Shown here: positions 11,601 through 24,400 of the stretch, piece after piece
How positions within the stretch are numbered: the first letter of the stretch is position 1
How the letters are laid out: every line of letters begins with the position of its first letter
Assembly (NCBI GenBank): GCA_024500155.1
Contig: CM044880.1
Location: forward strand, 3,596,001-3,660,000
Length of the DNA stretch: 64,000 bases
Direction of reading: 5' to 3'
From: Chenopodium formosanum
Lineage: Eukaryota; Streptophyta; Magnoliopsida; Caryophyllales; Amaranthaceae
Program-made: the position numbers and the translations under genes
Notes under the pieces: model-generated
The model's input: only the letters and a program-made list of their open reading frames with translations
What the model was told of the DNA's origin: nothing
The model's database searches: none

Positions 11601-14600
11601 TTACAATCTTTGTTCTGAGAGATTGTATGATGCCTCTCTTTTTGAAGGAAAGGTATGCTGTTATAAGCCTATTCATGTTTATTCTTCATTTTTGTCATTT
11701 TGAATACCCTTTTTTCTCAATAAAAAAGCATCTATTAGCTTAATGTAATAGCTTTTTACTTTGTACTATTGATTCAGATTGTGGTTTATGAATTTCTCCT
11801 GGCTTTTCTTGAGCTATATTTCTTTAAGTTTCTTTGAATTAATCACTTTACTGGAAGTTCCAGCTTATTGTGCGTGTCATTATTTTCCTTTTCTTCTCAT
11901 TGATGCTGTATGAAGTAATTCAAAAGAGAAGGAATGTTTATTGGGGCCCAACTTAAGAATTATTACTAACAGCAGCTTAGTTGGGCTCTTCCTGCTTTAT
12001 AAATTTTCTGGTGTTTGATAGGGTTTCAGAATAATGTACTAGAACTTATAGTGTAATATTGATTTGACGTTTTGGACTCACTATCTGCTTGTTTAAATTG
12101 ATTTTGGCTGTACATGTTCCGTTAACACACTTTCTAGGTTCTAAATCTTACAAAAATTGATGATTAATATTTACAGTAAATGCTCTTTGCTTTGTAAAGT
12201 TGAATAAAGTATGAGAGTGTTTCATGCTGCTGACACAGTCACATTAATTGTTTTCTACTGTGCATTTTCTCACTTTTCTGAATATATTGAGTTTTGTTAT
12301 GGACAGGTTGCTAGTTGCCCATTTGATGACCACAATTGCCCACCAATCCAACTCATTAAATCGTTTTGTCAAAGTGCTTACTCTTGGTTGAAGGAGGACA
12401 TTGAGAATGTTGTGGTTGTGCATTGTAAGGCAGGAATGGCTCGGACTGGTTTAATGATTTGCAGTCTTCTTGTGTACTTGAAGGTGACACTTGATAAACC
12501 TCTGGGACTCATTAAGTGTCCAACCAGTTTTGCTCCATTGCCCTGAACTTCTGATTTTTATTTGTAGATTACAAGACTAACCAATCTCTGTTTAACCTCT
12601 ACAGTTTTTCCCAACTGCTGAGGAGTCAATTGATTACTATAATCAAAAAAGATGTTTTGACGGAAAGGCTCTTGTTCTGCCAAGTCAGATTGTCAGTTCT
12701 TACTCAATCAACTTATGCTCCTCTTGCCAACTTGTCTTGTCTTGTAGCATTTTGTAATTTATTTTCCATAAATATTTTACAGAGGTATGTCAAGTATTTT
12801 GAACGAACATTAACATATTTCAATGGGGAGATTCAGCCTGGGCGTAGGTATGACACTTTGTATTCGATGTTTGTCAATAATTTCTAAATTGTTTCTTTTT
12901 ACTAAATTTGGTATATATCCTACTTCCAGGTGCATGCTTAGGGGGTTTCGACTTCACAGGTGTCCTTATTGGATCAGACCCCATGTAACTGTCTCAGACC
13001 ACAATGGTATGGTGCATGTGTTTTTTTATCTTGAATAATATGCTCTGAATGTAAATAATCTGCAAGTCTACAATTAAATTATCTACTATCTGCATTGTAC
13101 TTTAATTTTATGATAACAACTGACATCTTGTGAAAACAGCTAGAGAGTATTATCAAAATAATATTTTTATGGGGTCACATTTAGTTTTCCTTGTTATTGA
13201 GTGGTCAAAATTTTGCATTTGGTGCAATTGAATATTAATGTGAACATGTGCAGCTAGTGCCAAGATGACGATTAAATGACATAACTTCCCTACTCGCACA
13301 AATGGTGAAAGCCATGTTGGTTATGGGGACTTGTGGTCATTGTTTTTGTTGTTGAGCTTTTCTCCAATATTCAACAAAATGATATTCTTATATTTTTGAA
13401 GTGGCAGATAACTCTAGATTATTTGGATCTTTCAGTAGATTTCTTAAAATAATAAAATGTGTTACCTTTTCACTTTGCAAAACATTTTGAATTGTAGAGC
13501 AATATCTTAGATTGCCTTGTTACAGAGTACATTTTATTCCTATCTTTTACAAAATATTACAATGTATACACACTTTTGAGGCCTGATCCTTGACTGTGGT
13601 TTGAATCATCACTATTTTGAGTGTTTGAAATTCTTCCTCTGTGTGAATTCTAGAGTGATTCTTGTACGTAACCCCCCCCCCCCCCCCCCTCTCTCCCCTC
13701 CTTGGAAACTTACATAATAGTTTATTATTAATTGTTCTACATTACTGGGGACAGGTGTTCTTTTTTCTACGAAGAAACATCCAAGAACGAAGGATCTGTC
13801 GGTAAGTTGCTTGATAAGTTTATATCATTAGAATTGACACTGAAATATGTCCGTGTCATTTGACATTGGATTTGAGCTGGAATTTTATTAAGTCATACCA
13901 TTTTCTTGGCAGACAGAAGATTTCTGGTTTACTGCCCCAAAGAAAGGAATTATGGTGTTTGCTTTGCCAGGAGAGCCTGGATTAACAGAGTTGTGTGGTG
14001 ACTTTAAAGTCCTCTTTCATGATCGACAAGGAGATTTCTATTTGTACGGAACCTTACTATGTCTAAACCCTTATATTATGTGCTCTTTATTGGTGCCATT
14101 GTTTATAATTTATGTGTGTCTGACAGTTGGCTAAACACGACAATGATAGAAAATAGGAAGATCTTAAACACCAGTGATATGGATGGATTTGACAAGGTAA
14201 GCACCAACCTTTCAGAGGTGGTTTAATTTACTTGTAAGCACCACATTGAACACTTATTCGAAAAGTCTGATTTGTTCTGTTTGCGAATTACCTGGATTTC
14301 TTAGTTATTGTTTTTTGTTTTCAGTTTTCAGTAATTTTAAAAACTTTAAAAATATGATATCTATAAAAGTAGTTTCTATTTTATTGTTGTTAGTTTTCGA
14401 ATTTAACATTTTACAGAGTAATAGAATTTATAGAAGTGTAGCTAATCTGAAGTTCTTTATGCAACTGATATCATATGACTTGGAAATTCTCAAAATCAAT
14501 ACTTTTAGTGGTACCGATTGGTCCTTTAGCTGACAAATTATATCCTTTTTTAAATGCTGATTTTGTATGTATTTTTTGAACTTGTACAGCGGAAGCTGCC

Positions 14601-15147
14601 TTCCCCTGGTTTCCAAGTTGAGGTTGTTCTTGTAGACTATGATGGCACTCCTCCATCTCCTACACCTCAGCCTGAACCTGTGGTCCAGAAGCCCAATGAC
14701 CAGACTGGCCCCCCTTCTGAACAAGTAAATGAGGTCTCGTCTGCTACAGAAGCTAGCAAAGATTCTCAAGGTCAAGCTCAGAGTGAACAACAAGACAAAG
14801 ATGATGTGTTTTCAGATGATGAGGCCGATGGATCAGGCTCATCAAGGAGTAAAAAGGCTCAAGCAGCTTCTTCAGCGGATACAAAAAAGTCAACTGCCCC
14901 TCCTGCTGAAACTAAGTCCACTTCAGATCAGAAGGTGGATGGTTTGACACAAAAAGTTGAAAAAGTATCGCTTAGTAAAGGAGGATCGACAGAGGGCCAT
15001 TCAGTAAAAGAGTCTAAAAGCGAGGCTGTTGGAACTGGAGCTGCCCTCTCAGCCCCCAACTCTGAAGGGGTTAGTGATTTCAAGGCAATGGCAGCCGATG
15101 CTTCTGTCTTTTCATTTGGTGATGATGAAGATTATGAAAGTGACTGA
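8597..15147 (+). CDS. PTEN2: PTEN2-type phosphatidylinositol 3-phosphatase / dual-specificity phosphatase
   Basis: Twelve coding exons: 8597-9043, 9503-9604, 9715-9771, 11587-11652, 12307-12483, 12605-12691, 12783-12847, 12930-13006, 13755-13801, 13913-14043, 14127-14196, 14590-15147; 627 aa (Arabidopsis PTEN2A about 611). Residues 1-150 are a low-complexity leader with a conserved block (IGTFTKGLVDTSKNAV). The phosphatase domain follows, with the P-loop HCKAGMAR at 263-270 (Cys264 nucleophile). Next come a C2 domain (about 345-480, including RCPYWIRP and GDFYFWLNTTM) and an acidic Ser-rich tail ending FSFGDDEDYESD. The family removes phosphate from 3-phosphoinositides. Animal PTEN has KGR where this protein has MAR, as in known plant PTEN2 proteins. 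The start is the first ATG in frame after the UTR intron. The frame is open throughout and the gene looks intact. Confidence 0.94.
10628..11387. mobile_element. Non-autonomous hAT element in PTEN2 intron 3
   Basis: Ends CAGTGGCGGAGCCA and, inverted, CAGTGGCGCATCCA (12 of 14 match). It is flanked by a perfect 8-bp duplication GGTATATC at 10620-10627 and 11388-11395. Eight-base duplications and CAGNG ends are hAT hallmarks. The 760-bp body has no transposase frame. It carries three tandem 88-bp units near its right end and GTGACCTAGCAC near both ends. Confidence 0.9.
11030..11300. repeat. Three tandem 87-88-bp units inside the hAT element
   Basis: The motif GGTAGTTTCATTA recurs at 11042, 11129 and 11217, each followed by the same CTTCTCCTTCCCCGTAAC block with almost no change. 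High identity points to recent amplification. Confidence 0.9.
13674..13689. repeat. Poly(C) tract in PTEN2 intron 8
   Basis: About 16 C in a row followed by a CT-rich stretch, 65 bases before the exon 9 acceptor. Confidence 0.8.
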
Positions 15148-16270
15148 GCCACTGGGGTTTGTTGCCTGATTTCTTCAATTCAGCAATCTGTACATAAAAA
15201 AATTTCCATACCATAGCAAAAGCACTTCTTTGTTAAGGAAGATCCTGCCCTATTCATTTTATGTTCATGTTACTTTGGAATGTCAATTTGTTTTTGTGGC
15301 TCATCCTATGTGAACTGTGGATAAAAATTTGTGTTGTAGTTTGTACTTTTTTTTATTTTTTCTTTTCCGGATGTTCGTTTGTAATCTCTGGCTTTGTACA
15401 CAATGATTTTTATTTTGGTACAAATCAAACAATTTTTTAAAGACATCGAAGAATGAGTGGTGAATAACTACTGTAATACTGTATAATATATTATTGCATC
15501 AGCAAAACGAAGTCAAAATCAGTAGCAAATAACAGTCAAGGTGAAACATACTTCCACTAATTCCATAGTACTTAACTAAGTTTATTGTACTAGACATGTC
15601 ACATTAACTATGATTATAATGTTTTGTTTTTGATCCTCTATGAAACTTTCTGCAACCTCCCTGTTGTGCATAGCTAGTCAGATTTTGTAACCTGCACCGA
15701 AAAAAAAAGAAACAAAAAACAAAAAACAAAAACCTTACCCATTATAAAGCTGACAATAAAATTGGTTACTTGATCTGAATTACGCAACCAAAATCAGAGT
15801 TTCCCAAATAGACAAATTAAGAAATACGTAGACTTATTCCCTAAGAAAGACTATCTTTGTAACCGAATAAATAGCGTAGTGTTCACACCATGGAGGATTT
15901 ATAAATCAAATTATTAATTTTTTTTTTGACAAAAGCATTAAAACCCAAAGATAGTTCAATTAGCAATAAATAAAACTATGAAAGGTTTAACAAATTATGT
16001 GATTATTAAAATGTTCAAGTGTCTAACGATTTCACTTGTCAATTCCACATTCATTTGCTTGTCTCATACTTCGTAGTATAATACGAAGTATATTCATTAG
16101 ATAAATTTGAAGAGGTGAATTCGTTGAATGCAATATATGTAGAAATATAAAAACACTGTTAACAACAGACCAAATTACTTGAATTATACAGTATTTGGAA
16201 AGGGCTTAATCTTAGAACATAATAATAATGTAAAGGGAAACATACATGATCCTTGTGAAGACAAAGTTGT
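15148..16270. other. PTEN2 3' UTR and convergent intergenic spacer
   Basis: PTEN2 and the NLR pseudogene converge here. The first 250-300 bases are probably the PTEN2 3' UTR. The rest is AT-rich with an (A)nC-type simple tract near 15699-15732. No gene seen. Confidence 0.6.
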
Positions 16271-18625
16271 TGGCACTGGTTAGCTATTTGGGCAATTTTA
16301 AGCCACTCTCCCCTTTCATTGGCGGCAAAAGAGGGCAAGCGACCAAATTAAAAGTTTTCAAATTATAGAGATTCCGCATTGCATCTTGAGAAGGCAGATT
16401 CCTCAACTTTGGCATGCGATAAAGCGACAACTCTCTGAGAGATGTCAAGTTCGCGATCCAGTCAGGCAGCGTTTCCAAACTTTGATTGTCAAACATTGGA
16501 GCATTTTCAAATTCCGGAGCTCATCAGGAACAACATTCTGTAATGTTAACATTTCAAGCGAATTGCAAACAGGAGGAGTATCTTCGCCCAACTGTGCGAC
16601 TAGTTGTAATTCATCAGTGTGTAGTTCCTTTAAACAAGGAAGACTGCCTGATGACCCTATTATTACTACTTGGCTATTGATCATAGTCAAAGAACGAATC
16701 TGGTTCGAAAAGCAAACATCTCCAACTTTATAACAACCATCTAACACCACTTCTTGGAGCGATTTGCAACACTGGAACCCTGTGATACTCAGTTTCTTGC
16801 AAGATTGTAATTTTAAGAATTGAAGAGACCTCAACTCGTTCAATTTCAGATCTCCATGGCCTTTGGAACAACTAATAGACAGGGAGATGAGGTTGGAAAG
16901 TGAGGAACAACCTCCTCCTTCGACCAACCATCTCGGAAATCTAGTTCCATTGTATCTAAAAATCTCAAGCATTTTCAAGTTGGTATTGGGTTGCAGGGCT
17001 TCTAGAATTTCATTTGTATGAGGGTTTTCTTTCATAACTGGAGGATAGCTAGAATCCCATTTGAGACTTAAACTATCAAGATATGACTTGTTGCCAACAA
17101 GTAAGCCGCGAGCTTCTTCTTCAACACTTAACAAATGTAAGTTTTGGATTTCCAATGTACCCCTGAGATTTGTCAACAAACCAACATCACTTAATCTTCC
17201 ACCCCAATTCCTTTCTAAATTGATAGTCGGCAAAGTTTGTAGAGCAGTCAAATGACCCAAACCCACAGGTATGCCAATGTCGTCGTCATCGAGGATATGC
17301 CTTAAGTTTACAAGATTACCTATTTCTCTTGGATAACAAATCTTGTACGGGTCCATCACTCGGTTTTGTATACACAGTGTTTGCAAATGGTAAAGTTTGA
17401 TCAAGTGTTTAGCAAAGTTGGACTGCATGATAACCAACCCATTGGCAACACTAATTTCAAAGTACCTCAAATGTATTAAGCTACCCAACGGCTCCCAATC
17501 TAAATTCGCACTCCGATAACACAAGCTTATACGTAACACCCTTAATTGCCTACACTTTAACAAAAAACGTAAGCTAGGATGTTGAAGCTGCTCAAATAGC
17601 AAATATGTTCGCAACTTTGTATAACATGTGAGAGTATTCCCTCTACTTTTGAAATGTTCGGGGACTACCAAGTGTCGGACCTCATTTGATGTTTCATCTC
17701 CATTTAAAACAACTTGCGCAAGAGACCATGCTAGATCATGCATCTTAAATGTCTTTACATTGCCAAGTTTATCTCTTTCTTCTTCTTGGAAAAGGGAACT
17801 ATTCAACAAATGCTCGATATATTCTTCCCCTTTATCCTCTACGTAAGGATGCAAGAAGCCTTGTGCCATCCACATGTGTATCAACCTGTGCTTTTCAATG
17901 ATCTCATCTTCTTCGAAAATGGCACAATAAGCAAAGCATTTTTTCAAAGATGTGCATGGCAAGTAGTCATAACTTAATCTCAAGGAAGGTAAAATTTCAT
18001 TCTTATCCACATTCGTCCACAAATGACTTTTCTCAATCTCCTTCCACCTCCCTATACTTTTATCTCTTAGCAAGTCTCCTAGTGCTCTTATAGCTAGAGG
18101 AATGCCTCCACATTTCTTCATCATCCTCCTTGCAATCAACTCTTTTTCATTGCCAACTAAGTTATCATCACTTATTCTTGCCATAAATAAAGACCAACTG
18201 TCCCCTTCACTCAATCCCTGCAACGTATAGATTGAGGGCCTTTTAAGGGCTAGATTATCTTTACTATCATAGCAATTTGTTACCATTTTTCCTACCACAT
18301 CTTTGTCGCGTGAAGTCACTAATACAACAGCACCAAAGGCTCCACCAATTTCCTGTAGAGTGGAATTCAGGGATTCCCAATCAATTGTATCCCATATGTC
18401 ATCCAATATGAGTAGATACCTCCTTTCCTCCAACTTTTCACCAAGCCTTGATATCAGTGTTTGTCTATCTCTCATGTTTGAAGATTCTTTGAAAAGTGTC
18501 TCCACCATTCTATTCAAAACATCTAGTAGATCAAAATTACGAGAGATGACAAGCCAAAATACCATAGAGTTGAAGAATTCTATCACCTCTTGTACCTTGG
18601 AAATACGTTTACAGAATGTCGTCTT
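16271..18625 (-). pseudogene. CC-NB-LRR (NLR) disease-resistance gene, 5'-truncated and frameshifted
   Basis: The main frame (stop 16445, open up to 18625) encodes most of an NB-ARC domain: kinase-2 (RYLLILDDIWD), RNBS-B (VLVTSRDKDV), GLPL (CGGIPLAIRALG), RNBS-D (CFAYCAIF) and MHDL, followed by leucine-rich repeats. The coiled coil and the GxGGxGK part of the P-loop are absent: the frame meets a TAA at 18626-18628, and Stowaway MITE sequence begins there. Near 16475-16495 the LRR reading moves to another frame (QSLETLPDWIANLTSL...), a one-base indel. A further shift near 16310-16340 would restore the usual GEWLKIAQI-like end. NLRs are cytoplasmic immune receptors. Without a P-loop this copy should not bind nucleotide normally. 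The RGA/RPP13-like CNL class is inferred from the RNBS-D and MHDL motifs. Confidence 0.88.
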
Positions 18626-18750
18626 TTAGGGTAACTTTTTTACCTTGCATTTGCAAGTTAGCCTACTTGGTTTTTTATTCTCTCACTCTCTCTATCTCCT
18701 TAATATATGTGCCTAAATCAAACGCGTCAACTAAATAAAAACGGAGGAAG
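18626..18750 (-). mobile_element. Stowaway-type MITE, truncated, at the NLR break
   Basis: Its right end (ACGGAGGAAG, then TA) and the GTTGACGCGTTTGATTTAGG block match the complete element at 28729-28925 in reverse orientation. The other inverted end is not recognisable, and homology fades within about 15 bp of the NLR reading frame. Confidence 0.7.
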
Positions 18751-19499
18751 TATAATATAGAAATTTAATTGCAAAAAAAATGTAAAAAAAAATAAATTGA
18801 AAAAGTATTAGACTACAAGCGTACATATTAATGAATACATGGTATTTTCACTTGTTCTTGGAAGTAGAAATTGAATTGCTATCTAAAACTGGAAATACTT
18901 TATCAATTGTATTGATGAGGATTGAAAACGTGTTGAGTAAAAGAGGAGAAAGGGTTAGGACATGTGTCATCTTTAGCATGTATTATTGAAGTTTTAATTG
19001 ATTGAAATTATAATCATAAATTATTCAAGTAAATAACAAAAGTATCATTTGTTGATTTGATATTTGCATTTCATTGTTTAAGCTTGTAGCTTCTCTTACA
19101 TAATTTAAAAAATCAATAAAAAAAATTATATAATCTTGTTGTAATAAACGTATGTTGTACATAATTCATACAGTATATTTCTTAAAAAAAAATAGTCAAT
19201 AACAAATGATGTTAAGAATATTATTTTCCATATTTTTCGCTTAATTTTATAGTTGTCAATATATTTATTTTGGAAAGATACATCAAATCTTCAATTATAC
19301 TTTCTATGTAATTATTACCTTATAAATATACTATGTAAAAAGATTTATTTTTGAAATTGATTAAGGACATAGAGATGACACGTGTCATTGCTGGTGTGTC
19401 TTTTAGTATATAGTTATTGATGATTGATTATTGATTGATTGATACTCCATACTGGATGAAGCTCTGCGATGCACGGTTTGTTAGTATTTTTTACAAAAA
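18751..19499. other. AT-rich intergenic DNA
   Basis: No gene, and no coiled-coil segment of the NLR, on either strand. Contains A-rich and T-rich simple tracts. Confidence 0.55.
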
Positions 19500-19508
19500 T
19501 ATTTTTTA

Positions 19509-20594
19509 GGAAAAATTCACATGATTAATCCCAACTATTGATAGTCTTCCCAAATTAATCCCAACTATGGATTATTATAGAATAATCCCAACTACGAAGA
19601 GTGTCTTCCAAAAATGATCCGGTATGATTTGTAACCGGTTAAGCAGGTAAATTTTCTTTTTTATATTTTTATTTTAAACATCACTCTCTCTCCTCCCCTT
19701 GCCCAGCTCCATAACCACCGGTCCACCACTCCTATTTTGCTCCCCTCCACCACCCAGCCACATACATGTGCACCATTTTTTTGCTTGCCCTTAATGGCTC
19801 AATGTCTCCTTTGCTGCTCTCTCCTCTTAATGCCATTGTTGACCACTGTCGACCTCGGCTGCGATCACGACCTTCCCATTTTTTCCTTTCGGTGGGTGGT
19901 TTGAACAAATAAACACCATTTATCGCTTTCTTTGTTAGCCACAAAACACCGCACACCATATCTACACCACTGATCAGCGTATTGCCGTATTACTACTTTT
20001 ACTCAACACGAACCGATCAAGTTCAGCTCCTCCGATCCCTCATATTTCCATTGCATTTTCATTCCTTTACTTCATCTTTCCCCTAATTTCTCTCCTCTTC
20101 ATTAAAAAGTAATGATTGTTGTGTTTTTTCATTTAAAATCAATGGACAAACAACAATAATTTATATAATGAAAAATCATAAACGACAATGATAGTTTATA
20201 TAAGTAGTATAGATAGGTTGTACAGTAGTTGTATGTTGTTGTATTGGAATTTTTCTCATTGCTGTCATGTTCAATCAACAATGTAAGCTCTTCTCTTTCT
20301 GTCTTCTTCCCTGAACTCAATAATTTAAAAAGGACAGGGTCGATTTTTTTTTTTTTTTTTTTTTTTAAGATATGTTATTGCAGATTGTTTTTTTTTTTTT
20401 TTTTTTAAAAAAAAAAAGTATAAGCCAATCACAATATGCCACCTCATACAAACAACCAGTTTAATAAGTTAAAACAAGTCACAAATCAATTCTAGAAGAC
20501 ACCTCCCATAGTTGGGATTATTCTAGAATAACCCATAGTTGGGATTAATATGAGAAGACATCCAATAGTTGAGATTAATGGTATGAATTTTTCC
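19509..20594. mobile_element. Mutator-like non-autonomous element (MULE 1)
   Basis: About 100-bp terminal inverted repeats begin GGAAAAATTCA and end TGAATTTTTCC, flanked by a perfect 9-bp duplication TATTTTTTA (19500-19508 and 20595-20603). Each arm contains several AATCCCAACTA sub-repeats. The 1086-bp body has no transposase. The part at about 19690-20040 is less AT-rich than its surroundings and may be captured sequence. Long inverted repeats with 9-bp duplications are diagnostic of Mutator-like elements. Confidence 0.9.
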
Positions 20595-21042
20595 TATTTT
20601 TTATATTTATGTGGTTAAAATTGTTATTATATTAATTTTAAAATATTAGATAAAATTCTTAATCGATAATATTTTGTATTTAATTAATTTAAACTTTAAA
20701 ATATCTTTCATTAATTTTGCTTACGTAGCATTTGAATTATTTAATTGTAAAGAAAATTAATAATCTCTTATTTAATTGGATACAAAAATTTATAATCGTA
20801 TATAACGCGATAAGAAAATTAAATTCTAGGTGACTCCCTTAATTTCTTGAATTTACCCTTAATTTCTTGAATTTACTCCCTCGGTCTTTATTTTCTCATT
20901 TTAAATGCCCTTGAATTTATACAGTTTGACTAACCCCTCTCTCTTCATCTCTTCTCCGGCGAGTCGGCGATCGGCGATCGGCGTACAGTTTGAAGCAGAA
21001 ACTCCGGTTAGCAGCAAGCGCACTTCATCTCCATTTTGTGCG

Positions 21043-21468
21043 GTAAACCCGCTTTCCTCTCTTTGAATTTGATTTATGTTTTTGGGTTCATCTGAAATTT
21101 GAAACATTTGAGGAAATAACAAATATAACCATTGCCACTCAACAAGACAAACCAGACAATTTATTATACAATCTACAAAGTAAAGTAATAGGATGGCAAA
21201 AATGGTGTAAGCGGGTTACCTTTTTGTATTAAGATAATTGACTCAAATTTTGTTGATAATGTGTTGTAAAACCCTTGAATTTTTTACATTGTTTTTGCAA
21301 TTGTTGTTTATAGAAATTTAAGTTAACTAATTTTTGTTGGGCCATAGTTTAATATCAAATTTATTTATTTAACCTTGGCTTTCATTTTAGCTGCTTATCT
21401 TATTTTCTCGTTAATTTTTTTAATTTTGATGTCTGAATTACTGAATTATATTATTAAAATTGGTTCAG
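21043..21468 (+). other. Probable 5' UTR intron of the THG1 gene
   Basis: Donor TGCG|GTAAAC at 21043 and acceptor TTGGTTCAG ending 21468, eleven bases before the ATG. The upstream leader (about 20920-21042) is GC-richer, with GGCGATCGGCGATCGGCG. Inferred from consensus only. Confidence 0.5.
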
Positions 21469-21479
21469 CTGAATAATCC

Positions 21480-24400
21480 ATGGCAAACAGCAAATATGAG
21501 TATGTTAAGTCCTTTGAAGTTCAAGACAAAATTATGCTGCCCACTCTGATTGTTGTTGTCATTGATGGCCGGAATTTTCGTAGGTGAGTCTTTTTATTTT
21601 TTGCTTTAAAGATGGTCTTCCTAGATGATCTTGTATCATGATTACAATAGCCGCTTATTCGAGTATATATCCTCGTTTGCTTGATTATTATAGCCACTTA
21701 TTTATCAGCTTATTAAATAACTTGGCATTGCCAATAATCATTTTACCAAGATTCACACTCATTCCATTGTTAGAGTTCAACTGGATTATTCACACAACAT
21801 TAGGGGTGTTGTTGATTAAACAAATTCAATTCATTATTCTTAAAATAATCAAAGTAGCAAAGCATGAATATTAAATTGAGATATCAACAACAACAACCAA
21901 TACAAAGAAGCAAGTGTTAAAGAATCCATGTGATGTAAACATAAATAAAAAAATCAGTACTCCTTACATCCTCAAATTATTGTTAAGTACACTATTTTGG
22001 TCAATTTTCTAATAATTGTAAATAAGTGTTAAAAGTACAAAAGTTTTCTTTGTTTGGGTTTTTTTTGTTGATTATATCAATTTTAAACTCATGCTTTGCT
22101 ACTTTGATTATTGTTAAGAATAATGAGTTGAATCTGATTAATGGGTAGAAGTTTATATACCGGAGGACTTGCTTCTATTTAGAGTTTGGACAACTCTTTT
22201 TCTTGGTTCTTCGCTAAAATCAAGTTGATAAATTTTCTTGAGTGGTTGAAACAGTATTAATTGTCACAATATGAAAGTTATTTTCATACTGTATATGATG
22301 AAGTGTTGAAGGCTTGTTTTCTTAACTACCCTACTAAACCTTTTTTTTCCCCCTTGTTTTGCATGGTTGTCTCCTGTACTGCTAACTAAGTTTCTCTTAC
22401 CTGGTTGAACTTGATATGACAGGTTCTCTGAAGTTCATAAATTTGAGAAGCCTCGTGATAGAAAAGCCTTGGACTTGATGATTTCATGCGCTGCTGCTGT
22501 AATGGAGGAATACGCTGACATAATATTTTCGTATGGATATAGTGATGAATTTAGGTACCTGTAACTCTCAGTTACTACTTACTTGCTATAATTTGAATTG
22601 TTGAATTTGATGTTTATCAACTGGTTGTTGCTGTTGCCCTTTGCAGTTTTATATTGAAAAAGGAGTCCAAATTTTACCAGAGACGTGGAAGGTTTGTGGT
22701 TGAATCTACATTCAGATGTTAGTGCCTGGGTTCACAAATTTCCATGTTGACATACATGTTATTAGTTGCTGTTTGGACATGATTTTCATATTCTTTTTTA
22801 TTTTTCAGTAGAAAATTCTTAAAATCTTCAAACATCTCTTTTGCAGTAAGATATTGTCCCTACTTGTGTCATTCTTCACTTCTGTGTATACCATAAAATG
22901 GAAAGACTTCTTTCCACATCAGAAATTGCTCTATGCACCTTCGTTTCATGCACAAATCATTCAATGTCCAACTTTGGAGGTTCTTCAAACTTATCTTGCA
23001 TGGAGGCAGAATGATTGTAAGTAATTTACCTCATGACTATTTGCTTTGAAGCTCTGGTGTTTCCATTATGAAGCTATAAATACTGTTATTATATGGGGTG
23101 CTGTTACCGCAATGTATGTTTTCACTTTGTTTCGTAGGTCACCTCAACAATTTATATGATACGTGTTATTGGAAGCTCTTTGAAAGAGAAAAGAGTGAAA
23201 CTAAAGCCCATGGACGTCTCAAGGTGCTTCCAAATTAATTCTTGTATAGCATATGGTGTCTTCATGTTAAAGGATATAACAGACGTGTGAATTTAATGGA
23301 TGCTTGGTGCATTTGTCGCATATAGTAAAAACGTTTAGAGTTTAGTATTTTACTATATATCCATTCTGTTTCATTTATCCTTAGTAGTGTTATTGATCAC
23401 CTATGATACTCGTAAAGTTGTAATTTCTTTTGTGGGTTAAGAATTTGAGGATGTAGATATTCAATCTCCGGTCTACTGCTAGCAATGTCAGTAGCACAAT
23501 GCCCCGATCTATATTGGTCATGGTAATAAGTGTTGCATTTATTTGGGAATCTTTATTAAATAAAGGCGTATTTTTTATGGTTACTTGTATTACTTGAATT
23601 CTGGCAAGCTAAGCCAAATAATTCTGTAATGAGATCATAGAGATGAAACCTTACAACTTATTAATCTTCACTGTTGATAGAAATTACGGCATGCTGTAGT
23701 GCAGAAGTTATTAACTGTTGCTTTACTTTATCACTTGATACTCATATGTTACAATTATCTTCGCCTCGTATGTATATCTGTTTGCCAAATATTAAATTTA
23801 TTGGCTTTCTGATAATCTGAATGATAATGAGGGTGACGACTAATTTTTTCTAGATTCATAATCTATCTCTTGCTTTCATTGTCAGAGACTTAGAGCTATA
23901 TGGGAGGTTGATAGTTTTCAGATTGGTAGATTTGTGTGTGTTGCATAGTAGTCATTGCATATATTCTTTTCCGATCACTCTTTTTGTTGATGTATATGTT
24001 CATGTTGTGTCATATCTGTAAATACAGGGAACACAAAAACGGGAAAAAAATGAGCTTCTCTTCCAGGAATTTTGCTTTAACTATAAGACTCTTCATCCAA
24101 TGTTACGACAAGGAACTTGTCTTTTTAAGACTCAGGTGCACATTTGCTACTGTTTTTTGGATTATTTCCCCCCCCCCCCTTTTCTTCAATAAAGTTATAT
24201 TCTTTTGCATTGATATGAATTTCAAAATCCATCAAGCTTTGGTCAATTGGCATTTTCTAATTGACTAATTCTTAACTCATCTTATTGAAATAGCATCGCG
24301 TGAGTCAGTGAGTGGGCCCAAAACATTGTATTTGTGCAAGTTTGTCATGTGGGTATATGAGCAACTTCTAACCGCTCTATTGGAACTTTTTGTTTGACTT

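Noticed and set aside
18614..18625. KTTF as a surviving P-loop
   Set aside because: Only the last part is present, the glycine-rich half is missing, and the bases partly align with the MITE, so the match may be chance.
19732..19959. 75-codon open frame inside MULE 1
   Set aside because: No recognisable domain; it may be captured sequence but cannot be called a gene.
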